Shown in pieces: positions 9,216-17,944 of a DNA stretch of 64,000 bases. The notes beneath the pieces are model-generated. The model ran no database searches. It was not told the origin of the DNA and was given only the letters and a program-made list of their open reading frames with translations. Both the position numbers and the translations under genes were made by a program. How positions within the stretch are numbered: position 1 is the first letter of the stretch; the number at the start of each line of letters is the position of its first letter. Origin of the DNA: an uncultured Bryobacterales bacterium (lineage in GTDB: Bacteria > Acidobacteriota > Terriglobia > Bryobacterales > UBA6623); the NCBI GenBank assembly GCA_951813605.1, contig OX638379.1, forward strand, positions 5,344,062-5,408,061, in the 5' to 3' direction.

Positions 9216-10319
9216 GTGCTACGACTAGGTTTCGTCGGTTGGAGGGGAATGGTCGGAAGCGTCCTCTTGGAGAGGATGCGCGCCGAGGGGGACTTCGAAG
9301 GCCTCGAGGTCGGTTTCTTCAGCACATCGAACGCGGGCGGGGCATCACCGTCCGAAGGTGCAGACGGGCTGCTGCTGGATGCCTTTGAGCTAGGTCGCCT
9401 CCGAGAATGCGATGTCATCCTCACCTGCCAGGGGGGAACCTACACATCGGGCATTTTCGAGACCTTGCGATCCTCGGGCTGGCGCGGCTACTGGATCGAC
9501 CCCGCGTCGACATTGCGGCTTCGCGCCGACTCGACGCTGGTCCTTGATCCGATTAATGGCGAGCAGATCCGCCAGCGGCTGGACAGCGGTTGCCGGACCT
9601 TCGTCGGTGCGAACTGCACGGTCAGCCTCCTGCTCATGGCGATCGGGGGTCTGTTTCGCTCGGGCCTAGTGGAATGGGTCAGCACGATGACCTATCAAGC
9701 GGTCTCGGGCGCGGGGGCTCGGAAGCTGACGGAGCTGGCCCGGCAGATGCAGTGCATGACCCTGCCGTGCGAAGACCTGGCCGGGCGCACCAGCACCGAG
9801 GTCGAGCAGTCCGTCACGCGGGCGCAACGGTCGGCCTCCCTTCCCAGAGAAGAGATCGGCGCTCCGCTTGCCTGCAACGTCCTCCCGTGGATTGACAGCG
9901 CGATGGACGGCGGGCAGACCAGGGAAGAATGGAAGGCGGCGGTCGAAGCGACCAAGATTCTCGATGCCGACCCTCCGGTGAAGATCGACGGAACTTGCGC
10001 CCGGGTGGACGCCATGCGCTGCCACAGCCAGGCGCTCTGCATCAGGCTCGCCAGAGATGTTCCGCTGGCCGAAGCGACAGAATTGGTGCGAGGCGGCAAT
10101 CCGTGGGTCCGACTCGTGGAGAATTCCGAGGAGGCTACCCTGCGGCAACTGACGCCGGCCGCTGTCAGCGGCTCGCTAGAGGTGGCCGTGGGCCGCATTC
10201 GCAAGCTCAACCTAGGACCGGCGTATCTTGGAGCCTTCACCGTGGGCGATCAACTGCTCTGGGGTGCGGCGGAACCGCTCCGGAGGATGCTCGTGATCCT
10301 CAGGGAGCATATTGGGTAG
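9216..10319 (+). CDS. asd: Aspartate-semialdehyde dehydrogenase
   Basis: Makes L-aspartate 4-semialdehyde from aspartyl phosphate, the branch point to lysine/diaminopimelate, threonine and methionine. The GTG start is fixed by a perfect GGAGGAG at 9202-9208. 367 residues match the longer proteobacterial-type enzyme. The Rossmann entry is FVGWRGMVGSVL, the catalytic Cys lies in GANCTVSLLL, and the dimerisation segment has MTYQAVSGAGARK. A His follows in MRCHSQAL. dapA, the next lysine-pathway enzyme, is also in this window (36878-37783) but is not linked to asd. Confidence 0.95.
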   Translation: MLRLGFVGWRGMVGSVLLERMRAEGDFEGLEVGFFSTSNAGGASPSEGADGLLLDAFELGRLRECDVILTCQGGTYTSGIFETLRSSGWRGYWIDPASTLRLRADSTLVLDPINGEQIRQRLDSGCRTFVGANCTVSLLLMAIGGLFRSGLVEWVSTMTYQAVSGAGARKLTELARQMQCMTLPCEDLAGRTSTEVEQSVTRAQRSASLPREEIGAPLACNVLPWIDSAMDGGQTREEWKAAVEATKILDADPPVKIDGTCARVDAMRCHSQALCIRLARDVPLAEATELVRGGNPWVRLVENSEEATLRQLTPAAVSGSLEVAVGRIRKLNLGPAYLGAFTVGDQLLWGAAEPLRRMLVILREHIG

Positions 10320-10515
10320 CGTCCCGGCGGGCCCGCTAGCTAGCGATCCAAGGTCGCGAATCCTCGTGGTCGGCGCGCCCAGCGCTTGTCACGCTCCCTG
10401 CAGCAAGCACCCTGACTGGACGATTCTGCGCAAGGAATCGGTGTTTTTCCCAATTGCTGTCAAGAAAGTGCCGCTGTGTCTTGCATTAAAGCAAATAAAA
10501 CACGAATATATAGAA

Positions 10516-11511
10516 ATGAAGAAAGCAGATTTGTCTGGGATCGCGGCACTTGCAGCCAGTGGCAAGACTCTGCGAAAGAAGCGACGGGTAGAATACCGCA
10601 GCCTGCCGTCGAAGAGCATCCTCAATCGCTGCGCCAATCCGCGCATGCCGTTCCGATGGACGATCAACCCGTACCGCGGCTGCGAAATCGGCTGCCACTA
10701 CTGCTATGCTGCGTACACTCACAAGTACCTTGGCATCGAGGATCCCAGCCGATTCGACTCGCTGATTTTCTCCAAGGAGCGAGCGAAGCGGCTCCTGCGT
10801 CGCGAGCTTGAGAAAAAAGTGGAAGGCCCGATCGCCATCGGCACCGGGACGGATCCCTACCAGCCCGCGGAGCGGCGCTTCGAGACAACGCGCGGAATTC
10901 TCGAGGTATTCTCCCGCGGCTCGGGACACACGATCGGAATCACCACCAAGTCTGACCTAATCCTGCGGGACATCGACTTGCTTGGGACGATTGCGGCCCG
11001 GAACAACCTGCACGTCAGCCTCACGGTCACTACCATGGACGAGGCTCTCGCGAGATTGCTAGAGCCCCGCTCGGTGCGTCCCGACAAACGCATCGACGCA
11101 GTACGGCAACTCCGCTGGCGTGGCCTCCAAGCGGGGGTCTTCAGCGCGCCAGTGCTGCCTCTGCTGACTGACAGCGCCGAGATCCTCGGCTGCGTAGCCG
11201 AGGCGGCGAAGCGTGCTGACGCGTCCTACTGGAGGGCGAACCCTCTGTTCATAACGTCTGCGACTCGCGAACGAATGATGCCGTTCCTTGAAGCGCAGTT
11301 CCCTCATCTGGCCGCTCGCTACAAGGCGCACTACCGGCGCGGCGCATACGTTTCTCCCGGCTACCGCGACTGGCTTGATGTGAAGGTAGAACGGATTCGA
11401 CGAAAGCACGGGCTAGCCGGTCAGATCCACGTCGGAAGCGCTGCTTCGAACGCTCCCGCTGGTCCCATGCCTCCTGTCCAGCAGAGCCTTTTCTCGGATG
11501 GGTGCGCCTGA
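10516..11511 (+). CDS. Radical SAM protein of the PA0069/spore-photolyase-like family
   Basis: 331 residues from the ATG at 10516. The open frame extends 68 codons upstream, but that part looks non-coding and lies in an AT-rich leader, so the shorter start is preferred. CEIGCHYCYAAY carries the CxxxCxxC [4Fe-4S] site. It is preceded by the family signature SKSILNRCANPRMPF and NPYRGC, and followed by GTGTDPYQPAE and a TIM-barrel core. The family is widespread and unassigned in reaction, often annotated as Rv2578c/PA0069. TTGCAT at 10481 and AATATA at 10505 could be a promoter, but it would start transcription at or just after the ATG. No operon partner is seen. Confidence 0.85.
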   Translation: MKKADLSGIAALAASGKTLRKKRRVEYRSLPSKSILNRCANPRMPFRWTINPYRGCEIGCHYCYAAYTHKYLGIEDPSRFDSLIFSKERAKRLLRRELEKKVEGPIAIGTGTDPYQPAERRFETTRGILEVFSRGSGHTIGITTKSDLILRDIDLLGTIAARNNLHVSLTVTTMDEALARLLEPRSVRPDKRIDAVRQLRWRGLQAGVFSAPVLPLLTDSAEILGCVAEAAKRADASYWRANPLFITSATRERMMPFLEAQFPHLAARYKAHYRRGAYVSPGYRDWLDVKVERIRRKHGLAGQIHVGSAASNAPAGPMPPVQQSLFSDGCA

Positions 11512-11578
11512 GGCCTCGGCCAGGCCGCCCGGGCGTCCGGGCGAACGCTGGCGGAATTAGTCATCAAGAAAGCGCGGA

Positions 11579-12619
11579 TTACCAAGTGGCACTGTCTCGA
11601 GTTGGGGAGAGGTAGGGCAGGACTGCCTTCGCAAAGGCTTTCCCGTTTGCGTATCCTTCAATGCGCTCCTGCAACGTGCCGTCTCGTCCGATGACTAAGG
11701 TTGTCGGAATGGCGTTGACGCGATAGCGTCGGTGGACTTCGCCGTCCTGATCGTGCAACGCCAGATAGCCGATACCGTTCTCGGAGAGAAACTGGCGGGC
11801 TTCCCGGGGCTCCTCTCCACTCACTCCGATCACGGCAAGACCGTCTTGCGAGAATTTCCGGTGCAGTCGTTCCAATTGGGGCAGTTCCCTGAGGCAAGGC
11901 TCGCACCAAGTCGCCCAGAAGTTCAGCAGGATTACCTTTCCTCTGGACTCGGAGACGCGCCACGGAGAGCCGTCCAGTGTTCGAGCAATAAAGTCGGGAG
12001 CCGTTTCGCCAATCATGGGAATGCCAACAATTTCCGGCTGCCCCCGCGGATCTTCGGGACGGGCGAGAAGCTCTTTGTTGTCCCTACGTTCAAGTTCTTC
12101 GAAGATTGCCCGTCGAGCTTCTTTCTTGCGAGGGAGGGCCAGGAACACGCATCGATGCTGCGAGTCGGAGTGCAAGCTCAACCAGTGCGCTCCGTGAGAC
12201 TTGGAAAACCGGTCCCAGAAATACGCTACATGAGTTACGCCCAGCAGTCCCAATAGGCAGATCGCGCCGGTTGCGATACCCGATGTCAAGAGGTACAAGC
12301 ATGTCGGCGGAAGAAAGACCAGCCAGTTCGTTTTCTTGAACAGCGGCAGTCTGGTGCGGTGGCGTCCTCCAAGAATCCGCAGCTCTCCGTAGTCAAATCG
12401 CTCTAAAGAATCGCCGTTCACTTCGACGTCAAGGTATGTTTCGTTGAAGACTAGCCTCGCCCGGCGCAAGCGCCGGTCCGAGATCCTAGCCCGCAACCCC
12501 TCCGAAAGAACAACGGCTCCTTCCTGCCGCGATAGCCGCGAGTCCGCCTTCACGGTGGCAGGCAGCAGGGCAAGCGCCACCGCCCAAGCCGTCAAGCGAC
12601 GATTGACTGAATCGTTCAT
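11579..12619 (-). CDS. Membrane protein with C-terminal TlpA/ResA-type thioredoxin domain
   Basis: 346 residues in two parts. Residues 1-25 are a signal sequence. Residues 30-185 contain beta-rich sequence interrupted by a hydrophobic pair around 93-135 (WLVFLPPTCLYLLTS and the following segment), which resembles a PH-like domain carrying transmembrane helices. From about residue 200 a standard TlpA-family fold follows: GETAPDFIARTLDG, then NFWATWCEPCLRELPQLE with the CxxC active site, and the cis-Pro region NAIPTTLVIG. The C-terminal part is therefore a thiol-disulfide reductase, probably facing the periplasm and serving cytochrome c maturation or protein repair. The N-terminal module is unusual for this family and its role is not known. 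Confidence 0.8.
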   Translation of the reverse strand: MNDSVNRRLTAWAVALALLPATVKADSRLSRQEGAVVLSEGLRARISDRRLRRARLVFNETYLDVEVNGDSLERFDYGELRILGGRHRTRLPLFKKTNWLVFLPPTCLYLLTSGIATGAICLLGLLGVTHVAYFWDRFSKSHGAHWLSLHSDSQHRCVFLALPRKKEARRAIFEELERRDNKELLARPEDPRGQPEIVGIPMIGETAPDFIARTLDGSPWRVSESRGKVILLNFWATWCEPCLRELPQLERLHRKFSQDGLAVIGVSGEEPREARQFLSENGIGYLALHDQDGEVHRRYRVNAIPTTLVIGRDGTLQERIEGYANGKAFAKAVLPYLSPTRDSATW

Positions 12620-13031
12620 TGCTTCCTTCGATCGCTCTGCCCCGTTCTTGGTTTCACGCTCCGGAGCCTGCCAAGTCGCCAGGAACGAGCCCGCCAGCCA
12701 AGAAGTCGCTCGATGCAGTTCGACGAAGAGTTGGCGGGAAACGTTGCGTTAACATTGAGCGAGAGACATCGGTCCGGGCGGAAAGCTGGAGTCGCCCTGC
12801 GGTTGCGCCGTGTCATTGGGCTCCGGCGCGCAGCCTTGGGGAAGGGAGTTGCTCCCAGGGCAGCCCTCGCGGTCGGCGGTCCTAGCCCGGCGCTCGCGAT
12901 AGGAGGCAGTCGGCCCGTGGCATCATCTCCCTCCGAACCGAGAGAAGTGCCGCTTCCCTTTAGCACGAACCAACAAAAAACGTTACGATCAAATCAATCT
13001 GGACGCTCATCGTTCGGAGCATCGCTCCAAG
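12620..13031. other. Divergent intergenic region upstream of accD
   Basis: About 410 bp between the TlpA-like gene (leftward) and accD (rightward). I see no gene. The last 70 bp before accD are AT-rich (12960-13010) and include TTACGAT near 12983, a possible -10 element. Confidence 0.35.
13016..13028 (+). promoter_or_regulatory. Small hairpin over the accD ribosome-binding site
   Basis: GGAGC-ATC-GCTCC is a perfect 5-bp stem with a 3-base loop ending 3 bp before the accD ATG. Its left arm contains the only Shine-Dalgarno-like GGAG, so folding would hide the site. Confidence 0.35.
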
Positions 13032-13865
13032 ATGCCTTGGTTTCGCCGGCAGCAAGAACCTAAGAGAGTCCGCACCCAGGGCCTCTGGATCAAGTGCGAC
13101 TCGTGCTCCACGCCGATTTGGAAGAAGGACCTTGAAGCGCAGGGGATGGTCTGCGCCCAATGCGGCTTCCACTTCAAGATCTCGGCCCGCAAGCGGCTCG
13201 AGATGCTCTTTGACGACGGGCAATGGGAAGAATGCGGAGGGAATTTACGCTCGTCCAACGCGTTGCGGTTCAATGACAGGAAGCCGTACGAGGACCGGCT
13301 CAAAGACGCTACGGAGAAGACCGGCCTCAGTGACGCGGTTATCTGCGCGAAGGGCCGGCTCCAAGGCCACGATGTGGTGATCTGCGCTATGGAATACCGG
13401 TTCATCGGCGGGAGCATGGGTGCGGTGGTTGGCGAGAAGCTCACTCGCGCTGCGGAGCTTTCCGCCCGGGAAGGCCGCCCGCTTGTCATCGTCTCCGCTT
13501 CCGGCGGGGCACGAATGATGGAAGGAATGGTCAGCTTGGTGCAGATGGCGAAGGTCTCGGCCGCGCTGAAGAGGCTGGACCGCGCCAAGGTTCCGTACAT
13601 CAGCGTGCTGACCGACCCGACCACGGGAGGAGTTACCGCCAGCTTCGCGATGCTGGGAGACTTGAACGTCGCCGAGCCGGGTGCCTTGATTGGGTTCGCC
13701 GGCCCCCGCGTCATCGAGCAAACCATCCGGCAGAAGCTTCCCAAGGGCTTCCAGCGGGCTGAATTCCTACTCGAGCACGGCATGCTTGACGCCGTGGTTC
13801 CTCGCTCGGAACTCAAGCAGTACATCGGGTACGCTTTGGATTTCTTCGGCGGCCCTGATCTCTAG
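13032..13865 (+). CDS. accD: Acetyl-CoA carboxylase carboxyltransferase subunit beta
   Basis: 277 residues, family-typical. The N-terminal four-Cys zinc ribbon is complete (CDSC at about 18-21 and CAQC at about 37-40). The carboxyltransferase core shows ASGGARMMEGMVSLVQM, DPTTGGVTASFAMLGD and GFAGPRVIEQT. With AccA it transfers carboxyl from biotin to acetyl-CoA for fatty-acid synthesis. It starts an apparent operon with folC 6 bp downstream, then plsC and xylB; the accD-folC pairing is common across bacteria. Confidence 0.97.
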   Translation: MPWFRRQQEPKRVRTQGLWIKCDSCSTPIWKKDLEAQGMVCAQCGFHFKISARKRLEMLFDDGQWEECGGNLRSSNALRFNDRKPYEDRLKDATEKTGLSDAVICAKGRLQGHDVVICAMEYRFIGGSMGAVVGEKLTRAAELSAREGRPLVIVSASGGARMMEGMVSLVQMAKVSAALKRLDRAKVPYISVLTDPTTGGVTASFAMLGDLNVAEPGALIGFAGPRVIEQTIRQKLPKGFQRAEFLLEHGMLDAVVPRSELKQYIGYALDFFGGPDL

Positions 13866-13871
13866 CTGCGG

Positions 13872-15155
13872 ATGGCATCGCCCAGCGCCTCGATCAGCTA
13901 CCTCTTTTCCTTGCTAGGCTCGGTCCGCAAGGAGAATTTCGGCCTGCGACGCATGCAGCGCTTGATGGCCGAGCTCGGACACCCCGAGCGCGCTTCTGGA
14001 ATAGTTCACGTAGCCGGCACGAACGGCAAGGGCTCCACCGCCGCGATGATCGAGAGCGGGCTACGAGCCGCGGGTCGCAGCACAGGCTTGTACACTTCGC
14101 CGCACCTTTCCCGCATCAACGAGAGATTCGAACTCGACGGAAAGCCTGTATCGGACACTGCCCTCGCTCATGCGATCGAACCTGTGCGGCGCGCAAACGA
14201 GAGGATTGTCGCAAAGCTAGGCCGGGGCTGGCATCCCACGTTCTTCGAGTCGGCTACGGCAGTCGCTCTCGTGCTGTTTGAGCAGGCCGGTGCAGAATGC
14301 AGGATCGTGGAGACCGGACTGGGAGGGAGGCTCGACGCAAGCAATGTTGTTCGACCCGAGATCGCAGTGATTACGCGAGTGCAGCGCGACCACGAGCGGT
14401 TTCTCGGGAGCGATCTGGGCCGAATTGCCGCCGAGAAGGGGGCCATCATCAAGAGCGGCTGCCGGGCGGTCATCGGCAGGCAGACTCCCGCGGCCCTCAA
14501 GGTGCTGCTGGATCGCTGCGCGGAGGTGAACGCGGAATTCTGCGACGTGGAAAAGGATTGGCAGGTCCGCGACGCCACTAGCGATGGCGGCTGTTGGAGC
14601 TTCAACGTGACAGGGTGCGGAACGTCAGCCTCGATCGAGCTTTCCCTCGCGGGAGAGCACCAGATCGAGAACTCCTTGACAGCCATCGCTGCTCTGGCCG
14701 CCCTAGGCACCTCTGGTGCTCGAATCGAGGCGGGCTTGCGACAGACGAAGTGGCCAGGCCGCCTTGAGGTCGCAAGCAGATCGCCCTTCGTCTTGCTAGA
14801 TGCCGCCCACAACCCAGGCGGGGCCAAGGCATTGGCCAACTTCTTGCGGAGGGAAGCTTGCGGTCGGAAGGTGACCCTGATATTCGGATCATCCCGGGAC
14901 AAGGCCGTCGATGAAGTCGCAGGCTGGATGTTCCCCGCAGCCGACCATGTGCTGCTAACGCGTTCGAAGGTGCAACGCGCCGCCTCCCCGCGAGCCCTGC
15001 TTGATGCGGTGGGCCACCATCATCCCCGCATCGGGACCGCGCCGAACGTGCGCGAGGCGCTGCGCATGGCCAGCGCCGACTCGAACGATGAGGATTGGAT
15101 CGTTGTTGCGGGATCGGTGTTTCTAGTCGGGGAAGCTCGGGAGCTGCTCGGATAG
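13872..15155 (+). CDS. folC: Folylpolyglutamate/dihydrofolate synthase
   Basis: 427 residues. The P-loop is HVAGTNGKGST, followed by YTSPHLSRINERF, which lies over the pterin site, then LGGRLDASNVV and the Mur-ligase C-terminal domain with LLDAAHNPGG. It adds glutamate to dihydropteroate and to tetrahydrofolates using ATP. It is spaced 6 bp after accD without a strong ribosome-binding site, which suggests translational coupling. Confidence 0.95.
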   Translation: MASPSASISYLFSLLGSVRKENFGLRRMQRLMAELGHPERASGIVHVAGTNGKGSTAAMIESGLRAAGRSTGLYTSPHLSRINERFELDGKPVSDTALAHAIEPVRRANERIVAKLGRGWHPTFFESATAVALVLFEQAGAECRIVETGLGGRLDASNVVRPEIAVITRVQRDHERFLGSDLGRIAAEKGAIIKSGCRAVIGRQTPAALKVLLDRCAEVNAEFCDVEKDWQVRDATSDGGCWSFNVTGCGTSASIELSLAGEHQIENSLTAIAALAALGTSGARIEAGLRQTKWPGRLEVASRSPFVLLDAAHNPGGAKALANFLRREACGRKVTLIFGSSRDKAVDEVAGWMFPAADHVLLTRSKVQRAASPRALLDAVGHHHPRIGTAPNVREALRMASADSNDEDWIVVAGSVFLVGEARELLG

Positions 15156-15164
15156 AATCGAATC

Positions 15165-15911
15165 TTGAAGCGGGTCAGGGAAACGCTCAGCCTCCTCCGC
15201 TCGGTCTGCTGGATGACCCCCTTGCTCGTGGCGACCACCAGCTTGATGGGATTCCTCTCGCTGCTGTCTTCGATTGTGGACAGTCGGGGGAGGCTTCAGC
15301 ACGCCATCGCTAGGAGATGGGGGCGCATGCTCATGGCTGTGTTCCTGATCGAAGTGCGGGTGTCGGGCAGTGAACGCCTGGTCTCCGAGCAAGCCTACGT
15401 GTTCGCTTCCAATCACTTCAGCCTGATCGATACGCCATTGATGTTCGGCTTCCTGCCCGCGCCGTTTCGGATTCTCGCTAGGGACGGCTTGTGGAAGATC
15501 CCGTTCATCGGGTGGCACCTCAGCCGCGCAGGGCACCTTCCGGTCAACCGGCAGAACCCTCGTCGCGCGGCCCGGAATATAGCCTTTGCCGCCGAGAAGG
15601 TCCGTGACGGACGTTCGATTCTCGTGTTTCCAGAGGGAGGTCGTCGACGGGGCCAGTCAATGCGGCGATTCAGGACAGGAGCGGCTCATATCGCAATTCA
15701 AGCGGGCGCTCCCATCGTGCCGATTGCTATCTCGGGTACGGGCCGCATACTTCCGCCGGGGTCTTATCATTTGAGGCCAGGGCTCGTGGAAGTTCGCTTG
15801 GGAGAGCCTATATTGACCGGCGACGCGGGACAGCGATCCGCTCGGGAGCTTACCGAGCGGCTGAGGCACGACATCGAGACCCTTGCCGCGCTGCCGGCCA
15901 GCGCCCCCTAA
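15165..15911 (+). CDS. plsC: 1-acyl-sn-glycerol-3-phosphate acyltransferase
   Basis: 248 residues from a TTG at 15165. The acyltransferase block I motif is NHFSLID (HX4D), and block III is FPEGGRRRGQSMRRF. One or two N-terminal hydrophobic segments (about 15-45) place it at the inner membrane, where it makes phosphatidic acid. It begins 10 bp after folC, fitting the lipid theme set by accD. A TAGAAT hexamer at 15153-15158 lies just upstream of the TTG and could be coincidental. Confidence 0.85.
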   Translation: MKRVRETLSLLRSVCWMTPLLVATTSLMGFLSLLSSIVDSRGRLQHAIARRWGRMLMAVFLIEVRVSGSERLVSEQAYVFASNHFSLIDTPLMFGFLPAPFRILARDGLWKIPFIGWHLSRAGHLPVNRQNPRRAARNIAFAAEKVRDGRSILVFPEGGRRRGQSMRRFRTGAAHIAIQAGAPIVPIAISGTGRILPPGSYHLRPGLVEVRLGEPILTGDAGQRSARELTERLRHDIETLAALPASAP

Positions 15912-15932
15912 CGAAGAGGACCGGAGGACAAC

Positions 15933-17450
15933 ATGAGGCATTGGCTAGGAATCGACATCGGAACCGGCGGGTCTCGGGCGCTGCTTGTTCGCGAAGACGG
16001 AGGCGTCGCCTGCGGAGTGACCGCGGCGCATGAAGAAATGGTGATGCACCGCGCGCTCTGGGCCGAGCAGCGGCCCGAGAACTGGTGGGATGCCGCGCGC
16101 CACGCGATTCGGGGGGTGCTGGCGAAGGCCGGCCTCGGCGGCGGCGATATCGCCGGTGTCGGACTTTCCGGCCAGATGCACGGGCTTACGCTTCTCGACG
16201 CCGGGCACGAAGTCATCCGGCCTGCGCTCATCTGGTGCGACCAGCGCAGTCAGCAGCAGGTCGACTGGATCAATTCCGCCGCCGGGGAGGACATGGTCTT
16301 GGCACAGACTGCGAATCCGGTGCTCACGGGATTCACCGCTCCAAAGCTTCTATGGGTGCGGGACCACGAACCGGACTGTTACGACCGGGTCCGGAAGATG
16401 CTGCTCCCAAAGGATTACATCCGCTATAGGTTGACGGGCGACTTCGCCAGCGAAGTGTCGGATGCCTCTGGCACCGCCCTATTCGATGTCGTCCGCCGCC
16501 GATGGGCGAAGCCGTTGATCGACAAACTCGGCATCGACGGCTCGATCCTTCCCGAGGTTTTCGAGTCTCCCGAAGTGGCCGGACAGATTGCATCATCCGT
16601 AGCGGAAGAGACGGGGCTGGCGGCGGGTACGCCGGTTGTCGGCGGAGGCGGAGACCAAGCCGCGAGTGCGGTAGGCAATGGAATCGTGGAACCCGGCCTA
16701 GTCTCTTGCACGATCGGAACATCAGGCGTGGTGTTTTCCCATCTGGACGAGGCGGCTTACGATCCCGAAGGTCGCGTCCACACGTTCTGCCACGCCGTGC
16801 CGGGCAAATGGCACGTCATGGGGGTAACTCAAGCCGCCGGCCTGAGTTTGCAATGGTTCCGAAACAATTTCGCTTCGGAGCTTGCGGCGGCCGCCGAGGC
16901 TCGCGGAGTCGAGATCTACGATCTCCTGACGGAAGAAGCGGCTATGATTCCGGCCGGCTCCGAGGGACTTGTTTGGCTGCCGTACTTGATGGGCGAGCGG
17001 ACCCCGCACCTCGACCCCCGCGCGCGCGGGGGGTGGGTCGGCATGACCGCCAAGCACTCGCGGGCGCATCTAATCCGATCGATTCTCGAGGGCGTCGCTT
17101 TTAGTCTCAACGACTGCCTTGGCATCATCGAATCCCTTGGCGCGGATGTCGCGGCGGTGCGGGCATCCGGCGGTGGAGCCAAGTCGCCTCTGTGGCGGAA
17201 AATTCTGGCGGGAGTCTTCGGGAAGCCGATCGCGACGCTGCAGACGCAGGAGGGCTCGGCGTACGGGGCGGCCCTGCTAGCGATGGTGGGCACGGGAGCG
17301 TTCGGGTCGGTGGAGGAGGCGTGTCGCGCGCTCATTGTAGAGCGGCGACGGGATCAGCCGGACGAGGCGTTGGAAGCTGCCTATGGCGTATCGTACGGGT
17401 TATTCCAGGATCTGTACCCTGCGCTCAAGAACATCTTCCCGCGAATGTAG
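15933..17450 (+). CDS. xylB: Xylulokinase (FGGY carbohydrate kinase)
   Basis: 505 residues, ATG preceded by GGAGGA with good spacing. The N-terminal FGGY domain has LGIDIGTGGSRALLV (phosphate-binding loop) and GLSGQMHGLTLLD with IWCDQR; the C-terminal domain has VVGGGGDQAASAVGNG with the catalytic Asp, and ASGGGAKSPLWRKILA. QMHG and IWCDQR are typical of D-xylulose kinases. The product would enter the pentose phosphate pathway. No xylose isomerase or transporter is nearby; the gene is last in the accD operon. Confidence 0.9.
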   Translation: MRHWLGIDIGTGGSRALLVREDGGVACGVTAAHEEMVMHRALWAEQRPENWWDAARHAIRGVLAKAGLGGGDIAGVGLSGQMHGLTLLDAGHEVIRPALIWCDQRSQQQVDWINSAAGEDMVLAQTANPVLTGFTAPKLLWVRDHEPDCYDRVRKMLLPKDYIRYRLTGDFASEVSDASGTALFDVVRRRWAKPLIDKLGIDGSILPEVFESPEVAGQIASSVAEETGLAAGTPVVGGGGDQAASAVGNGIVEPGLVSCTIGTSGVVFSHLDEAAYDPEGRVHTFCHAVPGKWHVMGVTQAAGLSLQWFRNNFASELAAAAEARGVEIYDLLTEEAAMIPAGSEGLVWLPYLMGERTPHLDPRARGGWVGMTAKHSRAHLIRSILEGVAFSLNDCLGIIESLGADVAAVRASGGGAKSPLWRKILAGVFGKPIATLQTQEGSAYGAALLAMVGTGAFGSVEEACRALIVERRRDQPDEALEAAYGVSYGLFQDLYPALKNIFPRM

Positions 17451-17472
17451 TTTCTTCCAGTACGCTGTCAGC

Positions 17473-17516
17473 GGAGACGCAGCCTGCGGCATCCTGGCTG
17501 CCTCTCCAGTCTTTTT
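17473..17516 (+). terminator. Intrinsic terminator after xylB
   Basis: An 11-bp stem (GGAGA, one C-C mismatch, GCAGCC, pairing with GGCTGC, C, TCTCC) with an 11-base loop is followed after a 4-base gap by CTTTTT. It lies 22 bp past the xylB stop, so it ends the accD-folC-plsC-xylB transcript. Confidence 0.75.
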
Positions 17517-17944
17517 AAAGTAGTTCAATGAGTCGGAGCATGACACCATTGTCCGAATATATTCGGATGAATAGTCGGTTCTTTTGGTGGATAACCGATT
17601 TAGATATGAATACAATCAGACAGGATTTTCAGTATAAGAACTACAAATGAAGTATTTCCAAATCACCGTGACGCAGCAACGTTGATGTCTGATAGAAACC
17701 AATTGGTCTTGACTTGCGTTCAGTAATCGACAAATCCAAGCCAACGATGACCACAAGCTCTGCCATCTTTATTCGTGGATAGAAATCAGAAAATATTTCC
17801 CCCGGATCGGCTCTTTCCTATTGGAAAAAGCATATGAAACACTGCGATATATACAATGGAATATCTAGCCTTGTACCCTTGCTGATTGAATCGGCACAAA
17901 CCCATGAACAGGCACCAATTTCACGACTCAGGCAGCCCTTTCAA
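17517..17944. other. AT-rich intergenic island
   Basis: About 430 bp of much lower GC than its neighbours, between the convergent xylB and clpC. It has no credible ORF; a 63-codon frame at 17834 runs into the clpC 3' end and looks spurious. It holds the palindrome listed separately. It may be imported or decayed DNA, or a structured non-coding transcript. Confidence 0.4.
17552..17567. repeat. Perfect 16-bp palindrome
   Basis: TCCGAATATATTCGGA reads the same on both strands with no spacer. The size and symmetry fit a dimeric repressor operator, but there is no promoter-proximal gene to regulate. Confidence 0.6.
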
